A model generated the notes under the pieces. That model did not search any database. It had not been told where the DNA came from and saw only the letters and a list, made by a program, of their open reading frames with translations. The position numbers and the translations under genes are program-made. Shown here piece by piece: positions 16,936 to 25,994 of a stretch of 64,000 nt of DNA. The stretch is from Rossellomorea aquimaris (GTDB lineage Bacteria > Bacillota > Bacilli > Bacillales > Bacillaceae_B), in assembly GCF_020171925.1 (NCBI RefSeq), contig NZ_JAIVAR010000002.1, positions 434,001 through 498,000 of the forward strand, given 5' to 3'. Position 1 is the stretch's first letter. Every line of letters starts with the position of its first letter.

Positions 16936-17826
16936 TTGGATTATCATATAATCGGTAAAAAGATAAAAGAGTTAAGGAACATAGCGGGTTTGACGCAAGG
17001 GGAGCTGGCTGAGGGGATATGCACGCAGGCCATGATCAGTCACATCGAAAAAGGGGATACCGACCCAAGTGCCACAGTCCTCTATCAGATTTCAAAAAAA
17101 CTAGGTGTTGATGTGAACTATTTCTTTGAGATCGGATCGACACCGAGACTGGACTATATTCGGGAAGTGGAAAGGCAACTGCGCAAATTGAGAGTAAAAT
17201 TATTATATGAGGATATTTTAGATATCGTCAAAGCGGAGGAGAAGAATCCGCTGTTTATGAAGGATCCCTATAACCGCCAGCTGCTCCTTTGGCACCGGGG
17301 GATTTATGTCCAAGAGGTTGTAAAGGATCGGGAAAAGGCATATGCCATGATGGAAGAAGCGTTGATGCTGACATATACTGCGAAGAAAACGATGACTGAA
17401 CGCGAAATGACGATATCAATCAGTATGGGGATCATTAAGTTCAGCAGCGAGCGGTATGAAGAGGCAATGAAGATATACGAACGGGTAAGGAAAGCAATTG
17501 GGATGACAAGCCGATTGCAGGATAAAGCCATCAACGCACGACTTCTATATAATATGGCCAGAGTCCTGACCAGATTAGGGCAATTTGAGAGGTCGATTAC
17601 GTATTGCGAAGAAGGACTGAGTTGGAATGTTGAAGAGGAGAACCTCTATGGATTTGCTCAATTGAACTATCAAATCGGTTACAATTTGGAACTCCAAGGA
17701 TTTTATCAAGAATCAATCCCTCATTATGATCGAGCGGCCATGCTGTTTGACATGCATGATAGTCAAAAACTTGTGTCCTTCATTACATCTAAGAAAGCGG
17801 AGCTAATCGAGAAGATGGAGGATTAA
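16936..17826 (+). CDS. XRE-family TPR regulator, second paralog
   Basis: 296 residues, collinear with the genes on both sides. The HTH part is nearly identical (IGKKIKELRNIAGLTQGELAEGICTQAMISHIEKGD, then YQISKKLGVDVNYFFEIGSTPRLDY). The TPR part has diverged more, as expected if peptide or ligand specificity differs. The start is TTG 16936 behind AAGGAAGTGGTGGA. An AT-rich dyad (TTAATA/TATTAA) precedes it at about 16885-16910. The gene lies between repeat copies B and C. It likely arose by tandem duplication of a promoter-plus-gene unit. Confidence 0.82.
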   Translation: MDYHIIGKKIKELRNIAGLTQGELAEGICTQAMISHIEKGDTDPSATVLYQISKKLGVDVNYFFEIGSTPRLDYIREVERQLRKLRVKLLYEDILDIVKAEEKNPLFMKDPYNRQLLLWHRGIYVQEVVKDREKAYAMMEEALMLTYTAKKTMTEREMTISISMGIIKFSSERYEEAMKIYERVRKAIGMTSRLQDKAINARLLYNMARVLTRLGQFERSITYCEEGLSWNVEEENLYGFAQLNYQIGYNLELQGFYQESIPHYDRAAMLFDMHDSQKLVSFITSKKAELIEKMED

Positions 17827-17849
17827 TAATGGTTCATTTGAAAAAAATA

Positions 17850-17932
17850 AAAAAAGAGCACTTTCCACTAAGGGAAAGTGCCATCAAGAGGTATTGTAAT
17901 TTGTCGTTGTGTTTATTAAAACACAGAATGAA
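17850..17932. repeat. Conserved intergenic element, copy C, upstream of the third XRE-TPR gene
   Basis: An A-run, hairpin GCACTTTCC/GGAAAGTGC, then GAGGTATTGTAATTTGTCGT and ATTAAAACACAGA. Hairpin base changes relative to copy A are compensated on both arms (CTTC/GAAG becomes CTTTCC/GGAAAG), so the stem is conserved. Confidence 0.8.
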
Positions 17933-18061
17933 TTTGGATGTATTTCGAATCTGAGGGCTTGAGCAGAGACCGTGGCGTATATTTCTGGTTGATTGGCAGT
18001 ATTCCTGATTTTATATAAATATATTAATATTTAATTTTGATGGAAAAAGGGGCGAGTGAAT

Positions 18062-18961
18062 GTGGATTATTCCTTAATAGGCAAGAAAATCAAAGAGCTC
18101 CGCAAGATTGTCGGCTTGACACAGGGGGAGCTTGCAGAAGGCATTTGCACTCAAGCGTTGATCAGCAGGATGGAGAAAGGCGATATCTATCCCAGTGCCA
18201 CCGCCCTTTATCAAATTTCAAAAAAACTTGGTGTGGATGTGAACTATTTCTTTGAAATCGGCACCACCCCAAGGCTCGATTATATTAAAGAAGTCGAGCG
18301 CCAATTGCGGAAGCTGCGCATCAGGCTTCAATATGAAGAGATGATGGAGATGGTGAAAGCGGAGGAAAAGAACCCGATTTTCTTCAAGGATGATTACAAT
18401 CTGCAACTGCTCCTGTGGCATCGGGGGATTTATACATTTGAAATTCAGCAACAAAGGGAAAAGGCTATCGCGATCTTCTATGAAGCATTCCACCTGACAT
18501 ATGACAGTAAAAAAGCGCTGTCCGAGCGGGAAATGGAAATCCTCCTTAGTATTGGGGCCTTGGAGCTTACTGGCGAAAACTATGAGAAAGCGCTGGACAT
18601 TTACAATAAAGTGCAGAAAGGCTTGAGAATGTCCGACCAATTAATCGATAAGTCGATCAAAACAAGGATGCTTTATAATATGGCAAGGGTGCATACTCGG
18701 TTAGGGAACTACGAGGTTTCGACGGAGCGTTGCAAAGAAGCCATCAAGTGGTGCATTGAAGAAGAGAATCTGTACGGATTGGGGCAGCTCCATTATCATA
18801 TCGGCTATAACTACGAATTGGAAGGGAAGTTTAGCATCGCGCTGGACTATATTGAAAAGTCCTTGGTCATTTTCGAGATGGTGAAGGATGAAAAATATAT
18901 ACCCTATTTGAGGGATAAAAAAGAAGAAATCCTATCAAAACAAACACAACAGACTTTATAG
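18062..18961 (+). CDS. XRE-family TPR regulator, third paralog
   Basis: 299 residues with the same HTH (LIGKKIKELRKIVGLTQGELA...LISRMEKGDIYPSATALYQISKKL) and TPR-like C-terminal two thirds. GTG 18062 aligns with the starts of the two paralogs and lies nine bases from AAGGGG; GTG 18056 is too close to that site. The upstream AT-rich block around 18010-18040 resembles the one after orphan copy A. Unlike the first two genes it is followed by an ordinary terminator rather than another copy of the element, marking the end of the array. Confidence 0.82.
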   Translation: MDYSLIGKKIKELRKIVGLTQGELAEGICTQALISRMEKGDIYPSATALYQISKKLGVDVNYFFEIGTTPRLDYIKEVERQLRKLRIRLQYEEMMEMVKAEEKNPIFFKDDYNLQLLLWHRGIYTFEIQQQREKAIAIFYEAFHLTYDSKKALSEREMEILLSIGALELTGENYEKALDIYNKVQKGLRMSDQLIDKSIKTRMLYNMARVHTRLGNYEVSTERCKEAIKWCIEEENLYGLGQLHYHIGYNYELEGKFSIALDYIEKSLVIFEMVKDEKYIPYLRDKKEEILSKQTQQTL

Positions 18962-18965
18962 GCAG

Positions 18966-18996
18966 ACCTCCCGCTCAATCAGGGAGGCTTTTTTTA
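18966..18996 (+). terminator. Terminator of the XRE-TPR gene array
   Basis: CCTCCC and GGGAGG pair around a nine-base loop, followed by CTTTTTTT. Confidence 0.88.
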
Positions 18997-19066
18997 TTGA
19001 AAAACCTCATACCTGGCGCGGTGCCTTCATAAAAATGGTTTATAGGTACAAGACAGGGGTGAAAGG

Positions 19067-19528
19067 ATGCGGAGACGGAAGAATCCGATTCCTCTTTTAC
19101 TGATTGGCATGGTAGGAGTCACCCTCCTTTTTCTTTTCGTGAGTGTACTCGGAAGTGACAGGGGGGAGCCGCCGGAGCAGGTCATCGAGGCGTTTTACAC
19201 ATATGAACAGAACGGGGACTTCGGAAATTCGTGGGAGCTGTTCCACTCTGAAATGAAGAAGAAATTCGGTAAATCAACCTATATCCAGACTAAGAATCAT
19301 GTGTTCCTCGGGCATATGGGCGTTGATACGTTTAAAGTGAAGGTCGGCGAGGTAGAAGAAGTGAAGAAATTTACGTTCAGCAAAGGCGGGCTAGCATTCA
19401 AGGATGTGAGGTCTGCACAAGTGGAAATGATGTATGACAGTCAATTCGGCAAGCTGACAATCACACAAATCTGTTATGTGACCCGGGAGAAAGATGAATG
19501 GAAAATTTTGTGGAATTATAATTTTTGA
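19067..19528 (+). CDS. Membrane-anchored NTF2-like protein of unknown function
   Basis: 153 residues. A basic N-terminus (RRRKN) and one hydrophobic helix (PLLLIGMVGVTLLFLFVSVL) suggest an N-terminal membrane anchor with the rest outside. The remainder (PPEQVIEAFYTYEQNGDFGNSWELFHSEMK...VTREKDEWKILW) has the alpha-beta pattern of small NTF2-like/DUF4878-type domains. I do not recognise a named family. The ATG follows AGGGGTGAAAGG. The next gene downstream is a very small frame in the same orientation. Confidence 0.65.
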   Translation: MRRRKNPIPLLLIGMVGVTLLFLFVSVLGSDRGEPPEQVIEAFYTYEQNGDFGNSWELFHSEMKKKFGKSTYIQTKNHVFLGHMGVDTFKVKVGEVEEVKKFTFSKGGLAFKDVRSAQVEMMYDSQFGKLTITQICYVTREKDEWKILWNYNF

Positions 19529-19598
19529 AATGTAAGTTTTAGAAAAATGTGTAAGGGTAAGGAGAAACTAGTATCCCATGAAAAGGAGGGCTTGGACT

Positions 19599-19724
19599 GT
19601 GTCCCTTTTATACGTGAAGGCTCGTGAAATGTTTGAAATCGATGCGAAAGTCCAGCAATCGCAGAACACGAACATCCGCTTCTTCCGTAAACTTAAGCCT
19701 GTGCCGGTTCAGAAAAATAAATAA
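19599..19724 (+). CDS. Small protein, 41 residues
   Basis: GTG 19599 lies nine bases from AAAAGGAGG and opens a frame of 41 codons ending at TAA 19722-19724. The product starts SLLYVKAREMFEIDAKVQQS and ends KPVPVQKNK. The strong ribosome site and a terminator just after it support translation. I do not recognise the family. The product is basic and probably soluble. Confidence 0.6.
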   Translation: MSLLYVKAREMFEIDAKVQQSQNTNIRFFRKLKPVPVQKNK

Positions 19725-19738
19725 CATCCGAACTTCTG

Positions 19739-19767
19739 CAGTCTAATCCGATTAGGCTGTTTTTTTA
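19739..19767 (+). terminator. Terminator of the small gene
   Basis: CAGTCTAAT and ATTAGGCTG pair around CCG, followed by seven T. Confidence 0.88.
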
Positions 19768-19823
19768 TGCAGGAGGAAAATCTCTTCCTGAAAAAGAATC
19801 TACTCTAGAGGGAGTTGATTAAT

Positions 19824-20381
19824 ATGTTAACCGAAGAGGATATCCGAGTGGTCATCGGGGCAGGGGAATATTCCAATAACCCCGGTTGGGTAGAAACGCA
19901 GGAGGGAGATTTAAATCTGTTGAAGGAGGAGGACTGGGCTGCCCTGTTCTCCGAAAATAGCATCGGAGCCATCCTCGCTGAGCATGTGTGGGAGCACATG
20001 ACGTTTGAAGAAGGCGTGCGTGCAGCACGGAATTGCTATCAGTACTTAAAGCCAGGAGGTTACGTGCGCTGCGCGGTGCCTGACGGTAACTTCCCCGATA
20101 AAGAATATCAACGGATTGTACAGGTCGGCGGACCGGGTCCGGCAGATCATCCAGCTGCGAGTCATAAAATAGTCCATACCTATCACACGTTAACGGAGAT
20201 GTTTGAAGAAGCTGGATTCCAGGTCCGTCTCTTGGAATATTGCGACGAAGACGGTCGGTTTATTTACAATGAGTGGGACGAGAAGGATGGTTATATTTAT
20301 CGCTCCAAGCGCTTTGACCACCGGAATTCGGATGGGGAGTTGAAGGTTGTGTCCTTGATTGTGGACGCAGTGAAGAGATAA
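19824..20381 (+). CDS. SAM-dependent methyltransferase-like protein
   Basis: 185 residues. LAEHVWEHMTFEEGVRAARNCYQYLKPGGYVRCAVPDG matches the middle and motif-III region of class I methyltransferases of the predicted YcgJ/Methyltransf_11 type. The N-terminal glycine-rich SAM loop is short (VVIGAGEYSNNPGW), so this is a compact variant. The substrate is unknown. ATG 19824 has AGAGGGAG nine bases upstream; TTG 19815 abuts that site. It is convergent with murB. Confidence 0.68.
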   Translation: MLTEEDIRVVIGAGEYSNNPGWVETQEGDLNLLKEEDWAALFSENSIGAILAEHVWEHMTFEEGVRAARNCYQYLKPGGYVRCAVPDGNFPDKEYQRIVQVGGPGPADHPAASHKIVHTYHTLTEMFEEAGFQVRLLEYCDEDGRFIYNEWDEKDGYIYRSKRFDHRNSDGELKVVSLIVDAVKR

Positions 20382-20412
20382 AAAAACAGGGACCCGTAGT
20401 TGGGTACCCTGA
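20382..20412 (-). terminator. Terminator of murB
   Basis: CAGGGACCC (20387) pairs with GGGTACCCTG (20402). On the minus strand the stem is followed by a run of T, so it mainly serves murB. It may also stop the convergent methyltransferase gene. Confidence 0.8.
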
Positions 20413-20417
20413 TTTCA

Positions 20418-21338
20418 TTAATCCAAATCCTCACCGATGATCCGCACTTCACGCTCAAGCTCTACATCGAATTTCTCTTTCACCGTCTTCTGCACGTGCT
20501 CGATCAAAGAGATGTAATCCTTCGCCGTTGCGTTGTCTTTGTTGACGATGAACCCGGCATGCTTAGTGGATACCTCCGCACCTCCGAAGTTCGTCCCTTG
20601 CAGTTCGCTGTCCTGGATCAGTTTGCCGGCGAAGTAACCAGGAGGGCGCTTGAACACGCTCCCGCAGGATGGGAATTCGAGCGGCTGCTTGGATTCGCGC
20701 TTGTACGTCAGGTCATCCATGACGGCCTTGATGTCTTCGTATTCACCCGGCTTCAAGCTGAAAGTCGCCTCCAGGACGATGTCCCCGTTTTCAGAGATGT
20801 TGCTGTGACGATAATCGAGTTCGAGGTCTGCTGCCGTGCGTTTGACAAGCTCGCCGTGACGATCGACGACATAACAATAATCAAGTACGTCTTTAACCTC
20901 ACCGCCGTAAGCCCCGGCGTTCATGAAGAGGGCGCCGCCGACAGTACCCGGAATGCCGCAGGCAAATTCAAGCCCGGAAAGGCGCTCAGCCAGTGCCCTT
21001 CTTGACACATCGATGATGGCAGCTCCGCTTTGAGCGACAATCTGCTGGTCATTTGACTTGATCTCCTTGAAATTCTTCAAGTGAAGGACAATGCCGCGGA
21101 TCCCGCCGTCTTTCACGATCAGGTTCGATCCGTTCCCGAGCAGTGTGAACGGAACGTCCACCTTATTGGAAAGCTTCACGATATTCTGCACTTCCTCGTA
21201 CGTTGTCGGGGTAAGGAAAAAGTCCGCTTTCCCGCCGAGCTTCGTATAAAGGTGATCCCGCAGCATTTCATCGCGCTTGATATTCTCTGTATGCATCACA
21301 TTCAATAATTCGTTATAAACAGCTTCTTTATTGTACAT
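20418..21338 (-). CDS. murB: UDP-N-acetylenolpyruvoylglucosamine reductase
   Basis: 306 residues, the normal length for type II MurB. The FAD-binding region is clear ([50 protein letters not shown]), and the catalytic region [18 protein letters not shown] carries the serine proton donor. It reduces UDP-GlcNAc-enolpyruvate to UDP-MurNAc with NADPH in peptidoglycan synthesis. The ATG at 21338 is used. It stands alone here, not in a division cluster, as is usual for a second or relocated murB in Bacillaceae. Confidence 0.95.
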   Translation of the reverse strand: MYNKEAVYNELLNVMHTENIKRDEMLRDHLYTKLGGKADFFLTPTTYEEVQNIVKLSNKVDVPFTLLGNGSNLIVKDGGIRGIVLHLKNFKEIKSNDQQIVAQSGAAIIDVSRRALAERLSGLEFACGIPGTVGGALFMNAGAYGGEVKDVLDYCYVVDRHGELVKRTAADLELDYRHSNISENGDIVLEATFSLKPGEYEDIKAVMDDLTYKRESKQPLEFPSCGSVFKRPPGYFAGKLIQDSELQGTNFGGAEVSTKHAGFIVNKDNATAKDYISLIEHVQKTVKEKFDVELEREVRIIGEDLD

Positions 21339-21512
21339 TCATGATCAGTCCCATAATAATTTTTCTTCAGGTTAACATTCTACCCTCCCATTATATGATG
21401 AAAACCCATGAAAGTTAAATGGTTTCGGTTGGCAGGAGCAAAACTGTGAAAAAGGTAATGGGGTGGTTTTGGTGAACAAGCTAATTATTAATCAATACGC
21501 CGATGCTCTTGT

Positions 21513-21541
21513 AAAAAAGAACCCCCTGTAAAGGAGGCTCT
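21513..21541 (-). terminator. Terminator of the secreted nucleotidase
   Basis: On the minus strand GAGCCTCC pairs with GGGGGTTC around TTTACA, and TTTTTT follows. Confidence 0.8.
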
Positions 21542-21547
21542 ATCAAA

Positions 21548-23617
21548 TTACTTTATGAAATTGAAAACTTGAGCAACAGAGGAAATGAAATTCGTTAAAA
21601 AGTTCCCTTTCGACTCTTTCTTTTCCTGCCCAGGATTTGTTGCATCGCTCTGCTTGAACTTGATGGAGTATTTTGCGAATCCGCTGTCTTCCGTGCCGAG
21701 ATATTTAAACGTTCTGGAATCATGGATATATTTTTGAGCCTCAGGTGAACTTTGGAACACAACATTCACATCACCTTTAATCGGAGCGAAATTCCAGTTG
21801 CCGTCCGCTTCAGGGTTGATTGTCCCTTTTTCCATGATGTAGTCGATGATGACATTGCGGTTCTCATCAGGCGATTCGATGGCGATGTTCGTCCCGTCGA
21901 TTCCTGGGAAGTGTCCGCCGCCGCTTGCACGGTAATTGTTCGTTGCAACGATGAATTGTTGTTCTGGGTCGATTGGCTTTCCTTTGAATTTCAGGTTCTT
22001 GATTCGATGGGAATCTTCGTTGATCAATTTTCCGTCCGTTCCGTAACGAGCAGGTTTTGTCACATCGATTTCATATGTCACACCATCGATGACATCAAAG
22101 TTATAGGAGCGGAAGTCTCCATTTACCAGTGACTGTTCCTCGGACGTTGAGGTGTCGATTTGGTTGAATTGACCTGCAGACATTTCAAGCCATTCCTTCA
22201 CTTGTGCACCATTGACCTTTACGGCTTGAAGCGTGTTAGGATACAGATAAAGGTCGGCGACATTCTTGATTGCAAGCTCTCCAGCAGGAATATCCGTGTA
22301 ATAAGTAGCATCCCCGCGCGTTCCCGCTTTGAACGGAGCCCCCGACGATAACACAGGAAGTCCTGCAAATTCAGTGCCTTTGATGAATTTTTCTACATAC
22401 CATTTTTGTGCATTCGTCACGATCTGGATGGACGGATCATCTTTTACCTGTGCAAAATAACTGTTGATCGGAGCTTCCGTTTCACCGACTGCACTTCTGA
22501 CCCAGTCGATTGTGTGGTTGTGATCTTCCTCAATTGCACTGAATACTTCTTCATCACGTTCTACACTAGGATTGCCGTTTTTATCTACAATCCCACGTGT
22601 AGATGATTGAGAGCCCTTCACGGACCATTCCCCGTCTTTCAGCTCGAGTTCAAGGTCGACAAGACCAAGGTGACTTCCCCAGTAGCCTGGCATGACAGCA
22701 GCCACACCGTTGATCGTTCCTTTGTTCACATCGACGCCTTCAATCCCTGCATACGAGTCAGAAGGGAAGACCCCATGTGAATGCCCGAACAGGATGGCAT
22801 CGATCCCGTCCACTTTGGAAAGGGAATAGGTCGCGTTTTCTTCCATGCCTTCATCCGTGACAGTGCCGATTCCGGAGTGAGGGATGGCTACGATGATGTC
22901 GGCTCCTTCTTCTTTCATCTGTGGAATGAATTTATTCGCTGTTTCGATGATGTCCTTGGCCACTACTTTTCCTTCAAGGTTGGCCTTGTCCCACTGCATG
23001 ATCTGAGGCGGTGTGAATCCGATGACACCGACCTTCAGCGTATGAGTTTCACCGTCTTCATCGACGACGTCCTTATCAAGGATCTGATATGGGGTGAAAT
23101 AGTTCTCATCATTGCTTGGATCCCCATCTTTATCATCTTTATAGACATTCGCATTCACATAAGGGAAATTCGATCCCTGAAGTGAGTTTCCTAGAAAGTC
23201 CAGTCCATAGTTGAATTCATGGTTCCCGATGTTCCCTGCATCGTAATCAAGAAGGTTCATTGCTTTATAGACAGGGTGCATCTCACCTTCCTGAAGGGGA
23301 TCAACTTTTGCGACATAGTCACCGAGGGGATTCCCTTGAAGCAGGTCACCGTTATCAAATAGAAGGCTATTGTTCACTTCTTCACGCGCATTCTTAATAA
23401 GGGTAGCCGTTTTTACAAGTCCGTAGCTATTCGTTTCTTTATCTTGATAATAATCATAATTGGCAAGGTTTACGTGGATATCAGTCGTTTCAAAAATGCG
23501 AAGCTTTACCACATCTTGGTCCATCACATCTGCATATGTAATGGAAGGAGTGGCTTGAGGAATAAGAAGGCCAAGTGCTAAAGCAGTACCAGCAACTTTT
23601 TTCGTATTTTTTTTCAA
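21548..23617 (-). CDS. Secreted 2',3'-cyclic-nucleotide 2'-phosphodiesterase / 3'-nucleotidase
   Basis: 689 residues. A signal peptide (KKNTKKVAGTALALGLLIPQATPSITYA) precedes a calcineurin-like metallophosphatase (ETTDIHVN, DNGDLLQGNPLG, NIGNHEFNYG, PHSGIG, FGHSHG) and the 5'-nucleotidase C-terminal domain (TNNYRASGGGHFPG). The order and motifs match CpdB and the first half of YfkN. It dephosphorylates cyclic and 3'-nucleotides outside the cell. There is no LPXTG; the C-terminus (FLTNFISSVAQVFNFIK) is weakly amphipathic. The start is TTG 23617 with AGGGGAG six bases upstream. Together with the enzyme at 3461 it gives this strain two extracellular nucleotidases. Confidence 0.9.
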   Translation of the reverse strand: MKKNTKKVAGTALALGLLIPQATPSITYADVMDQDVVKLRIFETTDIHVNLANYDYYQDKETNSYGLVKTATLIKNAREEVNNSLLFDNGDLLQGNPLGDYVAKVDPLQEGEMHPVYKAMNLLDYDAGNIGNHEFNYGLDFLGNSLQGSNFPYVNANVYKDDKDGDPSNDENYFTPYQILDKDVVDEDGETHTLKVGVIGFTPPQIMQWDKANLEGKVVAKDIIETANKFIPQMKEEGADIIVAIPHSGIGTVTDEGMEENATYSLSKVDGIDAILFGHSHGVFPSDSYAGIEGVDVNKGTINGVAAVMPGYWGSHLGLVDLELELKDGEWSVKGSQSSTRGIVDKNGNPSVERDEEVFSAIEEDHNHTIDWVRSAVGETEAPINSYFAQVKDDPSIQIVTNAQKWYVEKFIKGTEFAGLPVLSSGAPFKAGTRGDATYYTDIPAGELAIKNVADLYLYPNTLQAVKVNGAQVKEWLEMSAGQFNQIDTSTSEEQSLVNGDFRSYNFDVIDGVTYEIDVTKPARYGTDGKLINEDSHRIKNLKFKGKPIDPEQQFIVATNNYRASGGGHFPGIDGTNIAIESPDENRNVIIDYIMEKGTINPEADGNWNFAPIKGDVNVVFQSSPEAQKYIHDSRTFKYLGTEDSGFAKYSIKFKQSDATNPGQEKKESKGNFLTNFISSVAQVFNFIK

Positions 23618-23870
23618 CAGTATCTCCCCTAAAATATGTATTTTGGTGCAAACACTTACATATTAGCACTATATTGATGAAATGAAATGGTTGAAAAGTA
23701 GTGTTCTTTGTAAAAGTTTGTAAAGGTAACGGATGATGTGAAAATGGGGCTACCTTTGCCGGGGAAAATAAGATAGGATGGAACGTATACATTCATCCGA
23801 TATAACATCCATTTTTCTATTAAATTATATTTTCCTTCCTATATTGAAAAAGGAAAAGGAGGTAGCGTGA

Positions 23871-24773
23871 GTGGCAAGACTATACACAGCACTGATCGGA
23901 CTGAGCCTCATCTGGGGCATGTCCTTTGTCTTCATTAAATGGCTGGTGGAACCGGCAGGTGTGTGGGGGACGGTCTTCCTGCGCTGCTTGGCGGGAGCGC
24001 TCGTACTGCTTCCGATTTTTTTCATGCAGCGACGGCGGATGGGGAAGAAGCCTTTACCGATTGGGAAGCTGATCGTTGTCGGCATCGGGAATGCGGCTCT
24101 TCCATGGACCCTGATCGCGTTAAGTGAAACCCAGATCAATAGTAATACCGCATCGATTCTGAATGCGACGACCCCGATCTGGACGGGACTTATCGGATTC
24201 CTGCTCTTTTCAGCGGTGCTGACGAGCTTTCAGTGGATCGGGATCCTGGTCGGTTTCTTCGGGATCCTTGTGTTGATGAACTTTGAAGTGAGCGGAATTT
24301 TTAGCTCGGACTTTGTCGGTGTCGGAACGATGATCCTAGCGACGATGAGCTATGCGTTCTCGTCCCATTACACAAAAAAATACCTGGTAGGCACGAGTGT
24401 CGTCACGATCTCCACGTTTCAATTGCTGATCGGTGCTGGAATCGGGTTTGTGGGCATGCTGATCACCCAGCCAATCGCAGTGGGTGACTTGCTTTCCGTC
24501 GAACCACTGTTCGGCATCATCGGCCTTGGATGTTTCGGATCGGGCATCGCCACCCTGCTTTATTTTTACATCATGACCAACGGCAGCCCGGAATTTGCGT
24601 CGACGGTCACGTATCTGATCCCGGGCACGGCCATGATCTGGGGATTCATCCTGCTTGGAGAGCCTGTAACGCATAACCTGATCCTTGGGCTGTTCATCAT
24701 ATTTACGGGGGTGTTCCTGTCGTCTAGAAAGTCGAAGAAAACGGTGGTTGGTGTGCAGATGGGGACAAGGTAG
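23871..24773 (+). CDS. EamA/DMT-family transporter
   Basis: 300 residues with ten predicted membrane helices in two EamA repeats (LYTALIGLSLIWGMSFVFIKW and GVGTMILATMSYAFSSHYTKKY). The C-terminal half carries the usual PEFASTVTYLIPGTAMIWGFILLGE signature. These are inner-membrane exporters of metabolites or drugs, with substrates rarely known. The start is GTG 23871, eight bases after GGAGG. A basic tail follows the last helix. The structured element at 24781 lies directly after the stop codon and probably terminates transcription. Confidence 0.88.
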   Translation: MARLYTALIGLSLIWGMSFVFIKWLVEPAGVWGTVFLRCLAGALVLLPIFFMQRRRMGKKPLPIGKLIVVGIGNAALPWTLIALSETQINSNTASILNATTPIWTGLIGFLLFSAVLTSFQWIGILVGFFGILVLMNFEVSGIFSSDFVGVGTMILATMSYAFSSHYTKKYLVGTSVVTISTFQLLIGAGIGFVGMLITQPIAVGDLLSVEPLFGIIGLGCFGSGIATLLYFYIMTNGSPEFASTVTYLIPGTAMIWGFILLGEPVTHNLILGLFIIFTGVFLSSRKSKKTVVGVQMGTR

Positions 24774-24780
24774 TGAATTT

Positions 24781-24858
24781 AAACAAACGTTTGATTAAGT
24801 GTGGAGAACTCAGTTCTAGCGGGGGTTCCGCTCTTAAACAGACGTTTGTTTTATTTTT
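24781..24858 (+). terminator. Long nested hairpin, terminator-like
   Basis: Outer arms at 24781-24799 (AAACAAACGTTTGATTAAG) and 24833-24851 pair at about 16 of 19 positions. The enclosed 33 bases can form two more small hairpins (AGAACTCAGTTCT and AGCGGGGGTTCCGCT). A T-run follows. The three-way-junction shape is unusual for a plain terminator. Confidence 0.65.
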
Positions 24859-25071
24859 TTAGAAGGAGGGAACCTTCTCCTATCAAGATATCGGCGAAAA
24901 CCTAAGGAGAGAAACGTTGTGATGTAATACGAATGTTAAATTCAGTGAAATGGGTGCATTCGAAACAACTTTCATATAAAATGATAAAGATACATAGGTT
25001 AGAGTAGACGAGCAGTCGGCTGACCCGCCGGCTGTTGACCATATAAATCTAAAATAAGTGAGGTAACAACT

Positions 25072-25923
25072 ATGAAAACGGCAATTGTAACGGATAGTAC
25101 AGCCTACATCCCGAAAGAATTGCGCGAGTCCCTTAACATACACATGATTCCGCTGAGCGTCATCCTCGGCGGCGAAACATACCGCGAAGAAATCGACATC
25201 ACGTCAAACGAATTCTACGAAGAAGTCGTCAGCCAGGACAAGCTGCCGACAACATCACAGCCACCGGTAGGAGAATTCGTGGAGCTATTCGAGAAACTAT
25301 CCCGTGACTACGACGCGGTCATCTCGGTCCACCTTTCAAGCGGCATCAGCGGAACCTATCAAGGAGCGGTGCAAGCAGGGGGAATGGTCGAAGGCATCGA
25401 TGTCTACGCATACGATTCCGAAATCAGCTGCATGATCCAGGGCTTCTATGCCATCGAAGCCGCAAAGCTTTCGCGTGAAGGAAAAGAAGCCCCTGAAATC
25501 GTCCGCTTATTAGATGAGATGAAGGAAACGGTCCAAGCTTACTTCATGGTTGATGACCTCGCGCACCTGCAGCGTGGCGGCCGCTTATCGCAGGCACAGG
25601 CCATCATCGGAAGCTTATTGCAAGTGAAGCCATTGCTTCATTTTGTTGATAAAGTGATCGTTCCTTTTGAGAAAATCCGTACTCGTAAAAAGGCATTGAA
25701 GCGGGTGGAAGGCTTATTGGAGGACGCAGTGAAAGATGGCGGAGCTTATCAAGCATCGATCATCCACGCAAACCGCGAAGAAGAAGCGGTCGAGTGGATG
25801 GAGGAACTCGCTGGCAAGTATCCGAATGTAGAGTTTAGTGTAAGTTATTTCGGACCGGTGATCGGTACCCATTTGGGCGAAGGCTCGATGGGGATGGGCT
25901 GGGCGAAGAAGATTAGTGGATAG
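25072..25923 (+). CDS. DegV-family fatty-acid-binding protein
   Basis: 283 residues. The DegV/FakB hallmarks are IVTDSTAYIP at the start, LPTTSQPPVGEF, HLSSGISGTYQGA and the C-terminal GPVIGTHLGEGSMG. The family binds a fatty acid and presents it to kinase FakA to make acyl-phosphate for phospholipid synthesis. FakA is not in this window. ATG 25072 follows GTGAGGTAACAACT. The codon usage is GC-richer than that of its neighbours. The gene is followed by the 25-bp-period repeat array. Confidence 0.9.
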   Translation: MKTAIVTDSTAYIPKELRESLNIHMIPLSVILGGETYREEIDITSNEFYEEVVSQDKLPTTSQPPVGEFVELFEKLSRDYDAVISVHLSSGISGTYQGAVQAGGMVEGIDVYAYDSEISCMIQGFYAIEAAKLSREGKEAPEIVRLLDEMKETVQAYFMVDDLAHLQRGGRLSQAQAIIGSLLQVKPLLHFVDKVIVPFEKIRTRKKALKRVEGLLEDAVKDGGAYQASIIHANREEEAVEWMEELAGKYPNVEFSVSYFGPVIGTHLGEGSMGMGWAKKISG

Positions 25924-25994
25924 ATTGTGGAAGAGGTCAGGCGCTGGTTGGTGTCTGGCTTTTTTGTTTGGGGGATTTGTGTGTTGTATGAATG

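Noticed and set aside
20400-21005. A 201-codon plus-strand frame opposite murB
   Set aside because: It is the antisense shadow of a strongly conserved murB coding region and has no ribosome site.
25011-25033. A terminator or riboswitch before degV
   Set aside because: CAGTCGGC/GCCGGCTG can form a small stem, but there is no T-run and no wider structure that I recognise.
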